Source: Oceanobacillus sojae
Lineage (GTDB): Bacteria > Bacillota > Bacilli > Bacillales > Amphibacillaceae
Length of the DNA: 64,000 nucleotides
Direction: 5' to 3'
Assembly (NCBI RefSeq): GCF_007991515.1
Contig: NZ_BJYM01000002.1
Coordinates: forward strand, 1 to 64,000
Numbering within the stretch: position 1 is the stretch's first letter; every line of letters begins with the position of its first letter. A program made the translations under genes and the position numbers. The notes under the pieces were generated by a model. That model was not told the DNA's origin and made no database searches. It was given only the letters and a program-made list of their open reading frames with translations. Positions 1 through 8,818 of the stretch are shown here, in pieces.

Positions 1-22
1 ACCTATCCTTCTACATACGGTT

Positions 23-571
23 TTATTTAGGTCTGCCAATATTACTGAATGGATAAATCCGGAATGTAACTTCACCAATAATTGCCTGTTCATTTAAAAA
101 TCCAAAGAAGCGGCTGTCATTGCTGTTTCCACGATTATCCCCCAAAACAAAATAGGTGTTTTCAGGGACAGTTGAGTAACCTGTTAACTCTTCTAAAGTA
201 AAGTTTCCGGTTTGAAAGGCGCGTTTTGCAGGACTGTTTTCATTCAGCAGGTATGGCTCATCTACCGGTTCTCCATTTAAGTATAAAACATTATTTATAT
301 ATTCAATCTGATCGCCTGGTATGCCAATCACACGCTTTACATAGTAATTATCAGAGTCAGGAGCATGAAATACGATCACATCAAACCGGTCAATGGATGC
401 AACTTTATTTACAATAATCTTATCTTGATCCGAGAAAGTAGGCTGCATGGATTCTCCCCAGACAACAGAAGGTGCCAGAAGGAAATTTTTAACAATAAAT
501 GCCGCAATAATAATAATCGCTGCTATTCTGCATAATAGATAAATTTTTCTCTTCAGAAGACCTTTCTCCAT
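23..571 (-). CDS. sip: Type I signal peptidase (first copy)
   Basis: Membrane-bound serine protease that removes signal peptides from secreted preproteins outside the membrane. The 182-residue protein has one N-terminal membrane segment (about residues 12-33), the nucleophile Ser in WGESMQPTF, the general-base Lys in YYVKRVIGIPGD, and the C-terminal box GDNRGNSNDSR. These are the classic S26 boxes, and the length fits Bacillus SipS/SipT/SipV. An upstream in-frame start exists, but the ATG at 571 follows AAAGGAGGTG at normal spacing and was chosen. A second, diverged signal peptidase gene lies at 13214-13762. Only 22 bases remain to its left, so nothing can be said about a downstream partner. 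The family call is firm; which B. subtilis Sip it matches is not. Confidence 0.95.
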   Translation of the reverse strand: MEKGLLKRKIYLLCRIAAIIIIAAFIVKNFLLAPSVVWGESMQPTFSDQDKIIVNKVASIDRFDVIVFHAPDSDNYYVKRVIGIPGDQIEYINNVLYLNGEPVDEPYLLNENSPAKRAFQTGNFTLEELTGYSTVPENTYFVLGDNRGNSNDSRFFGFLNEQAIIGEVTFRIYPFSNIGRPK

Positions 572-802
572 GCTCCGCACCTCCTTTAAGTAAATTATAT
601 CTCTTACCATATTTCAATTTTATTATACTATATAATCAGGAAAAATGTCACACAAATAAAATTCATTGTACAAATAGACTATATGAATTGGTATATAAGG
701 GTTCTTCCATAAAGATAAATCATAAAAAACATATCATACAGTATTGATTTGTAAAAGAATAATACGAGAGCAGACATTTAAAGAAAGGGCTTTCTTCTTT
801 TT

Positions 803-1030
803 TTATAAGAGAAAAACCTTAACAATATTTTCTAAATTTATTTTAGTAAAATCAACACGGCCAAACTTATTAACTATTTTTATGTACCTGTCTTCATAAT
901 TGATGCTATCAATATATCCCTGCTCCATATAAAAATTATTATCCTTATGATACTCAATTTTAATTAGTAGATTATCTTTATGGGCCATCATCAACTGAAA
1001 ACCAATTTCTTGTTGTACATATAAGCTCAT
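803..1030 (-). CDS. YolD-like protein, C-terminal domain only
   Basis: A 75-residue protein matching the C-terminal YolD domain: a hydrophobic helix start, then KIEYHKDNNFYMEQGYIDSI and a final INLENIVKVFLL strand. It lacks the N-terminal stretch of full YolD proteins (about 100-110 aa). In B. subtilis, YolD-family genes sit in LexA-controlled operons with a Y-family polymerase (UvrX/YqjW). Here its start ATG overlaps the stop of the WYL-like gene (ATGA, 1027-1030), so the two are translationally coupled. AAAAGGAGTG precedes the start. No polymerase gene follows: the next gene leftwards is the signal peptidase. Molecular function is unknown; an SOS-related role is inferred from the promoter. 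Confidence 0.75.
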   Translation of the reverse strand: MSLYVQQEIGFQLMMAHKDNLLIKIEYHKDNNFYMEQGYIDSINYEDRYIKIVNKFGRVDFTKINLENIVKVFLL

Positions 1031-1242
1031 GCTCCGACACTCCTTTTCAACTGCCCAAAAGACAGTATGCTGTCTATTTTAAAACTTCTCACTTGTTTAC
1101 GATAATAGCAGTAAGCTAAAATTTTGGTGTTATCTATGTCGACTACTCTTATTATTCGTTGGCTGATCTTTCCTTTAGAGTCTATATAATAGATCATTAC
1201 CTTTTCTTTTTTCTCCATCGCACTTGTTAAGAAACCAATCAT
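1027..1242 (-). CDS. Small WYL-domain-like protein, first gene of SOS operon
   Basis: A 71-residue protein with the core of a WYL-type fold: VMIYYIDSKGKISQRIIRVV, then KILAYCYYRKQVRSFKIDSI. WYL domains usually bind nucleic acid or ligands and regulate transcription. This one has no HTH attached. The ATG at 1242 was preferred to the in-frame GTG at 1251 because GAGGGGTGG lies just ahead of it. It is the promoter-proximal gene of a two-gene unit with the YolD-like gene, and two LexA-type boxes sit between its promoter and its start. Assignment as WYL rests on pattern recognition alone. Confidence 0.7.
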   Translation of the reverse strand: MIGFLTSAMEKKEKVMIYYIDSKGKISQRIIRVVDIDNTKILAYCYYRKQVRSFKIDSILSFGQLKRSVGA

Positions 1243-1261
1243 TTTAACCACCCCTCGATAA

Positions 1262-1316
1262 GAACTTTTGTTCTGAACATTTGTTCTTATTATATCAAAA
1301 CAGATAAAGTTGTAAA
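1262..1316 (-). promoter_or_regulatory. Sigma-A promoter with two tandem LexA (SOS) boxes
   Basis: Two perfect Gram-positive SOS boxes of the form GAAC-N4-GTTC lie side by side at 1262-1273 and 1275-1286, offset by 13 bp. On the minus strand they directly follow a -10 TATAAT (1289-1294) and a -35 TTTACA (1311-1316) with a 16-bp spacer. LexA bound here would cover the transcription start of the WYL/YolD operon. GAAC-N4-GTTC is the established LexA core in Bacillus; occupancy is inferred. Confidence 0.85.
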
Positions 1317-1410
1317 CATGAAATAAATGGATAAAATTATTTCAAACTAAATTAACCTTTGTTTACTTTATCTGATATAAATTCGTATTAACAGGACTAT
1401 TTTTACACGT

Positions 1411-1445
1411 AAAAAAATAAGCCCTAAAAGGAAGGACTTATTTTT
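1411..1445 (-). terminator. Rho-independent terminator after GH13-like gene
   Basis: An inverted repeat (AAATAAG-TCC against GGGCTTATTT, one bulge) ends in a T-run when read on the minus strand, about 75 bp after the GH13-like stop codon. Confidence 0.6.
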
Positions 1446-1519
1446 AGTAACTGATGCATTTCCCCAAGCTGCTGCCAGACAATTGTACCCGTACCAAAAA
1501 ATTTTCTGTGTTTTTATTT

Positions 1520-3019
1520 TCAGCTTTCTTGATGTTCTCTTATTTTTTGTTTTCTTTTTAACAGTATAACTGCAATAACAAACAATGCGAGAACGGAAAC
1601 AATAAAACCGATAAACAGCCAATTAAAGCCTTTATCTTCTTCTAAGATATATACTTCTACGGATTCTCTTGGTATTCCAATCCGGTAATTGCCCTCTTTG
1701 TTTTCACGTACTAAATTATCCTCTAAGATACCTTTTAATTGCATACCAGATTCTATATTATCTACATCTATATATGCTGACTCACTGCCATTATTAATAG
1801 CAGCATACATTATCTCATCTTGATAGCTACGACGGAACACCAACATCGATGCTTCAGACCCGACATATTCAAAATCACCAAACCTTAATGCAGGAAATTC
1901 ATTATGCAGGGAAGCAATACGTTTATGAAATTCCTTTAAATCCTCATCTCCACTGTTAAATGGAACGAGCCGCTGTGATTCCTCAGCATCCCCGCCATAC
2001 ATTGGAAGCTCTGTCCCTTGAGTAATCATCGTTGCACCCGGTGTTGTATACATATATGTTAATGCCAGCGTCCAAGCAGTTACTGCATTACGTTGATTTT
2101 CTGAAAAAATATTTGTAAAACGTTCCTGACCGAAGCCGTCTATCTGTTTATAAAAATCGGTTAATCCCTGTTCTTTCCAGATATCATAAATCGCAGAAAC
2201 ATCATTGTCACTTTTTGCAAATGTTTCACTTAATCCTTGATTTAACTCCGGATAATTAATAATATCCAGCGATGTATTTTCTAATAAATCCACTGCTTCA
2301 TCCATAGTTGCTTCTGTTATATCACCAATAAGATAAAAATCAGGACGATTTTCTTTTAAAGCCGCAGTCAAATCTTTGATAAACGCTTCTGGTGCAAGAT
2401 CAACATTAGGCAGCTTAAATCCATCAATATCCGTTTCTGACTCCCAATATATAGCAGCATCTAACATATAATCTGCAGCGTCAGGATTCGTTAAGTCTAA
2501 TTGAACCGTTTCTGATAATCTTTCATCATCTGAAGCAGGTGTTCCCAGCCACCAATCTTCTTTATCCGGGTCATTCGTCAAAGGATTTGTATCTGCAGCA
2601 TAGTTAAACACGAAATCAATAACTATTTTCATATCACGCTGATGCACTTCTGATACAAGACGCTCAAAATCTTCCATTGTTCCAAATTGTGGATTTACTT
2701 GATAAAAATCAGTAATCCAAAACCCATGATAGCCTTTTTCTTTATTATCCATAATTGGTGACAGAGAAATCGTAGTAATTCCAATATCCTGCAGATCATC
2801 TAATTTATTTATGATTCCCTGAAAATCACCACCATGATAGTTATGAGGATCATCAATATCTATTTCTCCCTGGATTTTAGCGTCTCCATTATTAAACCGG
2901 TCAACCAATATTTGATAAAATACTTCATTATGTATATCTTCATCCTGTGCATGAGCAGGCTCTTGTATAATGAACATACTTATGATAGCAGCAAGTCCAA
3001 TACTTATTTTTTTGATCAT
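1520..3019 (-). CDS. Membrane-anchored GH13-like protein lacking catalytic residues
   Basis: A 499-residue exported protein: signal peptide (cleavage likely after AHA, about residue 24), an alpha-amylase-type (beta/alpha)8 barrel, and a C-terminal membrane helix (about 468-488) followed by a basic tail. Family landmarks are clear: VFYQILVDRFNNGD, GGDFQGIINKLDDL, FGTMEDFERLVSEVHQRDMK and IDFVFN. The active-site motifs are not intact. The nucleophile motif GFRxD reads GFKLPNVD, the acid/base Glu position reads IGDITEA, the NHD motif reads SENQRN, and the region I His is Tyr (DFVFNY). The gene is otherwise open and has a good ribosome binding site (TTGGGGGA), so this looks like a maintained pseudoenzyme, perhaps a carbohydrate-binding or scaffold protein on the outer face of the membrane. 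Automated annotation would call it alpha-amylase. It stands alone between two terminators. Confidence 0.85.
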   Translation of the reverse strand: MIKKISIGLAAIISMFIIQEPAHAQDEDIHNEVFYQILVDRFNNGDAKIQGEIDIDDPHNYHGGDFQGIINKLDDLQDIGITTISLSPIMDNKEKGYHGFWITDFYQVNPQFGTMEDFERLVSEVHQRDMKIVIDFVFNYAADTNPLTNDPDKEDWWLGTPASDDERLSETVQLDLTNPDAADYMLDAAIYWESETDIDGFKLPNVDLAPEAFIKDLTAALKENRPDFYLIGDITEATMDEAVDLLENTSLDIINYPELNQGLSETFAKSDNDVSAIYDIWKEQGLTDFYKQIDGFGQERFTNIFSENQRNAVTAWTLALTYMYTTPGATMITQGTELPMYGGDAEESQRLVPFNSGDEDLKEFHKRIASLHNEFPALRFGDFEYVGSEASMLVFRRSYQDEIMYAAINNGSESAYIDVDNIESGMQLKGILEDNLVRENKEGNYRIGIPRESVEVYILEEDKGFNWLFIGFIVSVLALFVIAVILLKRKQKIREHQES

Positions 3020-3149
3020 AGATTTTCCCCCAATGATAATAAAACTGTAATTTTCATTCCACCCTATTCTCTATTATCACTTATTTTCTTAAAAAATCAT
3101 ACCTTGATTAAAATGATGTAAAAAAGCGTTCACAATTATCTTTGCAAAT

Positions 3150-3190
3150 AAATAAAGCACCTCAGCCAGCTGACCAAGGCACTTTATTTT
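3150..3190 (-). terminator. Probable terminator after yisL
   Basis: AAATAAAG pairs with CTTTATTT across a loop with a further short CCT/AGG stem; the T-rich arm follows on the minus strand shortly after the yisL stop. The stem contains mismatches. Confidence 0.5.
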
Positions 3191-3225
3191 ATCCTGTTCA
3201 ACAGGGAGTTATTGTTTTACTTATT

Positions 3226-3603
3226 TTAGAAATAAAAGCCCATTGGCAGGCGGAAGAATCCTAAAATAATGACAATAATCAGTGCAATAAGGAATTGAAT
3301 CCATTTGCCTGTTGCTGATTTGCCCTTTTTTGCGGAAACTAATATCATTTCCATCATTACTACAATCCAAAGACCGGCAAGTGCTTTTACAATTACTTCA
3401 CCAAGTATCGGCATGGAATAGCCTTGAATATAATCCCAGGTTAATAATCCTCCCGTGATGATGATAAATAAATACACAAGACGTAAAATCATATGAACAA
3501 TCGTTGCAGGCTTATTACTGCTTTTTTTGTACAAGACTAATGCAATAATAAAGAGAATCAGTCCTAGTACCCACGCAGTAATATGCAGATGTGTTCCTCC
3601 CAT
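3226..3603 (-). CDS. yisL: YisL family membrane protein (DUF1516)
   Basis: A 125-residue integral membrane protein with four predicted helices: about residues 7-24, 36-56, 66-87 and 101-120. It starts with the family-typical HLHITAWVLGL and contains IVHMILRLVYLFIIITGG, as in B. subtilis YisL. Function is unknown. AAGGAGGAAAC precedes the ATG at 3603. It lies alone, with a repeat element upstream. Confidence 0.85.
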   Translation of the reverse strand: MGGTHLHITAWVLGLILFIIALVLYKKSSNKPATIVHMILRLVYLFIIITGGLLTWDYIQGYSMPILGEVIVKALAGLWIVVMMEMILVSAKKGKSATGKWIQFLIALIIVIILGFFRLPMGFYF

Positions 3604-3690
3604 TTAAGTTTCCTCCTTCATTTTTATAAGTACATGTAATAATCATCTTCCACATTTAACAAAAATGACTAATAATCCGTTTACTATAAG

Positions 3691-3879
3691 TGCTTGTTCA
3701 AAAAGTAGTCAAATTAAAAGCAAGAAGGTCAAGGCGACGTAACTTTTACGAACGGAGCGTATGCTTTTAAATACGTGAGTAACGCTTTTGGTGGGGCGAG
3801 TAATCGCAGTCCCATCGGAAAAGATACGTCAACGCAGAGATTCGCAGCTTATCATTTGGGGACTTTTTGAACATCCTCT
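3691..3879. repeat. MITE-like repeat, copy A
   Basis: About 190 bp bounded by inverted ends TGTTCAAAAAGT (3695-3706) and ACTTTTTGAACA (3862-3873), the right end extending to CATCCTCT. The body shares long identical stretches with the copy at 36353-36637 and the right arm of 24394-24489, including GCGAGTAATCGCAGTCCCAT and ATCATTTGGGGACTTTTTGA. Flanks are TA-rich (ACTATAAG left, TATAAT right), which would suit TA-type insertion. It has no coding capacity. It fills most of the 338-base gap between yisL and the DUF418 gene; nothing else is evident there. Confidence 0.8.
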
Positions 3880-3941
3880 ATAATACCATTTTCTTCCCTA
3901 AGATGACATTTTAATGTCCCTTTGTCAACAAATCGCCATGA

Positions 3942-5099
3942 TTAACGTCTGAACGGCTGCATTTTTTTATATGTGATACATCTCCATAACCACTCGACAG
4001 GCCCAAACTGAAAATAACGAAGCCAAATCGTACTGCCGATAATTTGCAGGCAGAAAATAACAAGGACAATCAAAATTTGCTGAACAGGACGAATTTCTCC
4101 ATAAAGTCCGAAACCGGCACCGTAGAAAAGACAAAAGGAAATAACTGATTGGAGCAAATAATTGGACAATGCCATTTTGCCAATCGGTGTCAGTACACGA
4201 AGTATTTTTCGTGGGATATCCTGTTGCCACAATAACGTAATGGTGGTCAGATAGAAGACTGCGGATGCTGTCCCTCCGATGTTATCCTGCACAAGAGCAA
4301 ACCAGAGCGGGTTACCAAATAGATAAGGTCCGATTTTAAACAGAATAAATACAACTAATGAGAAAGCCCAAATCTTTTTCAATATACTCCTGTAGGAGAG
4401 TGGATCATGAAGCCATCTCTTTCTTGCCAGATACATCCCAAATAAAAATAAAGGGAGAATAATGAATGGGTATATAATAAAGCCTAAAAGTCCATTCGAC
4501 AGCTGCCAATCTTGAAAATTTTGCGCCAGAATAATAGATAAATCATTGGAGCGATAGCTTTGAAAAGCCTGCTCTATTTCGGATGTATTACCCAGAACAA
4601 TAAAATCCCTTGCTAAATACTGCAGACCTGTAAATGCAATTGTTGAAAATCCTAATAGACCAATCCCCCAGCCTGCCAGGGTCTTATCTCTGCTATTTAA
4701 GAATAACAGCAGTAAAAATCCCATCGTTCCATAGGTTAAGAGAATATCTCCATTCCAAACCGCAAAAGCATGGATGATTCCAAAAACAATTAATGTTCCC
4801 AGTCTTCTTCCGAAAAAAGCATATGGTGAGATTTTCTTTTTATCCAGGCTATCCTTTTGAATTTGAATCCCAAAGCCAAAGAGAATAGAGAACAAAGTGT
4901 AAAAACTGGCTTGAAAGAAGATATCAATAAAAGCCAGACTAAATTGATCAATTCCAGCAGTCCAGGCATCTTCTGCTCCTCCATAGAGAAAATAAGGAGC
5001 AGAAAATGATCCTATATTAACCATGAATATACCTAAAATTGCAAAGCCTCTTGCAGCATCTATCCATTCTAAACGTTTATTCACTTGATAAGGTTGCAC
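3942..5099 (-). CDS. DUF418 family membrane protein
   Basis: A 385-residue polytopic membrane protein. It opens with RLEWIDAARGFAILGIFMVN, the family signature, and has a second cluster (FGRRLGTLIVFGIIHAFAVWNGDIL) that recurs in YxaH/YrkO/YeiB-type proteins; about ten helices are apparent. Function is not established, and some relatives are proposed transporters. The start is GTG at 5099 with AAGGAG upstream, only two bases after the addA stop codon, so it is co-transcribed and probably translationally coupled with addBA. That linkage is positional; no role in recombination is implied by the sequence. Confidence 0.85.
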   Translation of the reverse strand: MQPYQVNKRLEWIDAARGFAILGIFMVNIGSFSAPYFLYGGAEDAWTAGIDQFSLAFIDIFFQASFYTLFSILFGFGIQIQKDSLDKKKISPYAFFGRRLGTLIVFGIIHAFAVWNGDILLTYGTMGFLLLLFLNSRDKTLAGWGIGLLGFSTIAFTGLQYLARDFIVLGNTSEIEQAFQSYRSNDLSIILAQNFQDWQLSNGLLGFIIYPFIILPLFLFGMYLARKRWLHDPLSYRSILKKIWAFSLVVFILFKIGPYLFGNPLWFALVQDNIGGTASAVFYLTTITLLWQQDIPRKILRVLTPIGKMALSNYLLQSVISFCLFYGAGFGLYGEIRPVQQILIVLVIFCLQIIGSTIWLRYFQFGPVEWLWRCITYKKMQPFRR

Positions 5100-5101
5100 T
5101 A

Positions 5102-8100
5102 TTATTCTCCTTTGATAAGAAGCTTTTTAGAAAAGAAATAAAGGTATGTTTCCTTAACAGGCTGCTTCCAGATTTCTTCAATTGCATACCGGTAAAGCTC
5201 CAGCTGTGTTTTATACCGTTTTCTCAGCTGCTCCTCTAATTTTTCCGTGACATCTTCTGTTATCATATCTGTTTTGTAATCAAGAATAATACAGCCCTCT
5301 TTCTGAGGAATAATACAATCGATAACCCCTTGGATTAATACCTTTTCTTTCACGGGATCCTTCCAGTCTGGATATACTTTTTCCGCTGGCAGCATCAAAC
5401 TGAATGGCACTTCTTTATATACTCTATTCTCCACAAAAATTTTCTGGGCGATCGTTGATTCTAAAAAATCTACAATAGCTGAAGCGGAAACACTTTCCGC
5501 TTCGGGAGCTGACATTTTCTCCTCTTGAACCAATTTCTCAATAAACTCCTTCACTTCCTCTTCAGATAGTTTATCCTTCAAAGGAAGATGCTGCATCACT
5601 GTATGCAGTGCAGTTCCCTTCTCAGCCGCAGTTAATTTTTTTTCAGCCTGCATAAATCTCGGTCTGTTTGTAATCGGACGTACCGCAGATTGAGGAATCA
5701 TTCTCTCATCACTGTATGCATCTTTCTGCTCCTGCTGACGTTTTAATTCTGTTACAGATTGCTTTGCACGGGAGTGTACAGCCTGTTGATATGGATATTG
5801 ATAGGAAAGTCGTCTATCGACCCAACTATCCAGGTCTTTATTATCCTGTTCAAGCCGGTCCCAATTTCTGATTTGATTTTTTAATGCATCTTGTTTTTGC
5901 TGCAGCGTATTTTCAAGGAAAATAAGATCCTGACTCGGATGAATTTGTACATCCCACTTTGATGAGTCCTGTGTGATTTCAGATAAAACGCTGGTTCCTA
6001 TCTCCTCTTTTCTCAAAATTTCTGCTTGCGGATGACGGATCAATGCAGGTCCGACCCAATCCAGATAATTCTTTGCTCCAACCCGAAAATACGCCGGTAA
6101 CACCCAGTCTGCATGATGAGCAATCCATGACCATGATGCTTTCCGCTTCTCTGCAGAATTGACTGTTCCTACCATAAACAACTTCTCTTCTGCACGTGTT
6201 AAGGCTACATATAATAAGCGGATTTCTTCCGACAACTGTTCTCTTCTGATTTTTTCTCTCAACGCATGATAAAATAAAGTTGAATATTGAATCCGTTTAT
6301 CAGGATCAATAAATTTACTGGCAAATCCCAGATCTTTATGAAGCAGATATTTCTCGTTTAAATCCATCATATTAAATTCTTTATCCATACCTCCGAGTAT
6401 CACAACAGGAAATTCCAAACCTTTACTTTTATGAATCGTCATTATCCGGACAACATCTTCCTGTTCACTAAGGGCACGTGCAGCACCCAAATCCTTCTGC
6501 TCTTCTTCCATTCTTTCAATAAAGCGCAGGAAACGATATAAACCTCGAAAAGAGGTCTCTTCATAGCTTCTTGCCCTGTCATATAAAGCCCGTAAGTTTG
6601 CCTGGCGCTGTTTACCGCCGGGGATGCCTCCAACAAAATCATAATAGCCGGTCTCCCGGTATATTTGCCATATTAATTCTGACAACGCTCCTTGCTGCGC
6701 AGATTGTCTTAATGTATCCAACAACTCCCGGAATTCTTTTAATTGTACTGTAACCTGATTCTCTTCTTTTTCCAAATATGCTATAAGAGCATCATAAAAA
6801 TTCCCATGGCGATTTGCTAATCGAATTGCTGCTAAATCATTTTCTTGCAAACCGACAACGGGCGAACGCAATACAGCGGCCAGCGGAATATCCTGACGCG
6901 GATTATCAATTATCTTTAATAAACTGATCATGACCCGAATTTCAATCGCTTCAAAGTAGCCTGATGTTAATTCTGCATAAACGGGAATGCCTTGTTTTTT
7001 CAGCTCATCCATAATAATAGATGTCCACGTCATGGAACGCATTAAGATTACAATATCACGATACATCAAATTTCTATGCTGGCCAGTTCCCTTATCTACT
7101 ACTTGCATAGGTGTATCTGTACCTTCAGTGCCAATCCATTCCCGGATTTTTTTAGCATAGGCCCGTGCTTCAATTTGTGCTTTTTCTAAATCTTCTCCTG
7201 TCTCTTCCGCTTCTCCAGACTTCTGTCCTTGAGGAGTATCAATCATCAGCAATTCCGGATTAGAATGAAGTGGAAATTCATCATACACACTATTACCGTA
7301 AATAAGCTCGGCATCCTGGTCGTATTCAATATCACCGACCTCTTCATCAAAAAGCTGACGGAATAAATAGTTAGCGCCAACCAGCACCTCGTCCCGGCTT
7401 CGGAAATTCCGGTTCAAATCAATTCGTTCGGCAGGATAATTGGTTGCTGCAAACTTTTTATATTTCTCAATAAACAGGGAAGGCTCTGCGTGTCGAAATC
7501 CATAAATACTCTGTTTCACATCACCAACCATAAACATATTTCCATTATCCTCAGGATTACGGACTAACTGAAGAATACTTTCCTGCACAAGGTTTGTATC
7601 CTGATACTCATCAACGAGAACCTCTTTAAACTGCTTTTGCAGCTGCATAGCAATGGAGGAAGCACCGATTAGAGCACCTTCTTCATCTGTCTCCATTAAA
7701 ATCTCCAGGCAATAATGCTCTAAATCGTTAAAATCAACAATAGCCTGTTCCTTTTTACGATGCTGAAACTTATCCATATAGTTTTCTACCATAGAGGTCA
7801 TCTGTTTTAAAACAGGAGCCATGCCCTGCATATCCTGAATGTGGGCAGCCAGATTGCGGACAAACCATTTTTCCTTCATTTTGTCCCATCTATCTTTGAC
7901 TTTTTTTCGGAAAGCCTTCACCTGTTCCCGTTTCTCTGGATTATCCTCTATTTTTTTTCTTGATAAAGCCGCAAACTTCGTATCATGAACAAATTGGTGT
8001 AATTCATCCCATTTTGATAATTTTCCCGCCGCAGCTTCCAGCACCGCGGTGTCTTTTTCCAACGCATCCAAATAATGATATGGCCCATCAGGCTCTCTTG

Positions 8101-8818
8101 CCACAGCAATAGCTAAAGCGTTCTCTTGCCTCATTGCTTTCAATTGGTTGGTAATCTCTTCCTTGACTTCCTGGAGCCAGGGAATGGTTTCTTCTGTCCA
8201 GTTTTCCTCTATTTCGTAATTTGCTGTCAGCTGGTGCAGCCACTTTTTTGGTGACGGATGTTGAACTGCAAAATTTGCTGTTTTCAGGATTAATTCTTCC
8301 ACATCCCGATCACTTCTATCATTCGAAAAACGGTTTACTACTTCAAAAAATTGTTCCTGCTCCTGATTCGAATCATCATACCAGCCTTCCAGCAGATCAT
8401 CCAAAACCTCCCGCTTTATCATATCCATTTCTACATCATCGGCAATGCGGAAAGAAGGATCTAAATCAATCATATATGCATTTTTCCGTACAATATCTAA
8501 GCAAAAGGAATGCAGCGTTGAAATAGACGCTCTCTGTAATAAAGAAAGCTGTTTTTTTAAATGAAGAGATCCCGGTTTTTCAGCCAATGACTTCTCCAGT
8601 GCTGCTCCGACTCTCGCCCGCATTTCCTGTGCTGCTGCGTTCGTAAAGGTAACAACGAGTAATTCATCAATATTAATCGCATCTTCTTCCTTTAAGAGTT
8701 TCTGAATAATACGCTCTACGAGGACAGCTGTTTTTCCAGAGCCCGCTGCTGCGGCTACAAGGATATCCGTACCGCTTCGATAAATTGCCTGTTCCTGTTC
8801 TTTTGTCCATTTAACCAC
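5102..8818 (-). CDS. addA: AddA helicase-nuclease subunit
   Basis: The 1238-residue motor and nuclease subunit of AddAB, which resects double-strand breaks and generates 3' ends for RecA at Chi. An SF1 UvrD-type helicase is shown by Walker A AAAGSGKT (Lys29), Walker B VDEYQDTN, and IMTIHKSKGLEFPVVIL. The RecB-family nuclease at the C terminus has GVIDCIIP followed by ILDYKTD. Length is close to the 1232 aa of B. subtilis AddA. The start is GTG at 8818, behind GGAGGGG, and overlaps the end of addB by 8 bases. Order addB-addA and overlap are as in other Firmicutes. Confidence 0.97.
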   Translation of the reverse strand: MVKWTKEQEQAIYRSGTDILVAAAAGSGKTAVLVERIIQKLLKEEDAINIDELLVVTFTNAAAQEMRARVGAALEKSLAEKPGSLHLKKQLSLLQRASISTLHSFCLDIVRKNAYMIDLDPSFRIADDVEMDMIKREVLDDLLEGWYDDSNQEQEQFFEVVNRFSNDRSDRDVEELILKTANFAVQHPSPKKWLHQLTANYEIEENWTEETIPWLQEVKEEITNQLKAMRQENALAIAVAREPDGPYHYLDALEKDTAVLEAAAGKLSKWDELHQFVHDTKFAALSRKKIEDNPEKREQVKAFRKKVKDRWDKMKEKWFVRNLAAHIQDMQGMAPVLKQMTSMVENYMDKFQHRKKEQAIVDFNDLEHYCLEILMETDEEGALIGASSIAMQLQKQFKEVLVDEYQDTNLVQESILQLVRNPEDNGNMFMVGDVKQSIYGFRHAEPSLFIEKYKKFAATNYPAERIDLNRNFRSRDEVLVGANYLFRQLFDEEVGDIEYDQDAELIYGNSVYDEFPLHSNPELLMIDTPQGQKSGEAEETGEDLEKAQIEARAYAKKIREWIGTEGTDTPMQVVDKGTGQHRNLMYRDIVILMRSMTWTSIIMDELKKQGIPVYAELTSGYFEAIEIRVMISLLKIIDNPRQDIPLAAVLRSPVVGLQENDLAAIRLANRHGNFYDALIAYLEKEENQVTVQLKEFRELLDTLRQSAQQGALSELIWQIYRETGYYDFVGGIPGGKQRQANLRALYDRARSYEETSFRGLYRFLRFIERMEEEQKDLGAARALSEQEDVVRIMTIHKSKGLEFPVVILGGMDKEFNMMDLNEKYLLHKDLGFASKFIDPDKRIQYSTLFYHALREKIRREQLSEEIRLLYVALTRAEEKLFMVGTVNSAEKRKASWSWIAHHADWVLPAYFRVGAKNYLDWVGPALIRHPQAEILRKEEIGTSVLSEITQDSSKWDVQIHPSQDLIFLENTLQQKQDALKNQIRNWDRLEQDNKDLDSWVDRRLSYQYPYQQAVHSRAKQSVTELKRQQEQKDAYSDERMIPQSAVRPITNRPRFMQAEKKLTAAEKGTALHTVMQHLPLKDKLSEEEVKEFIEKLVQEEKMSAPEAESVSASAIVDFLESTIAQKIFVENRVYKEVPFSLMLPAEKVYPDWKDPVKEKVLIQGVIDCIIPQKEGCIILDYKTDMITEDVTEKLEEQLRKRYKTQLELYRYAIEEIWKQPVKETYLYFFSKKLLIKGE

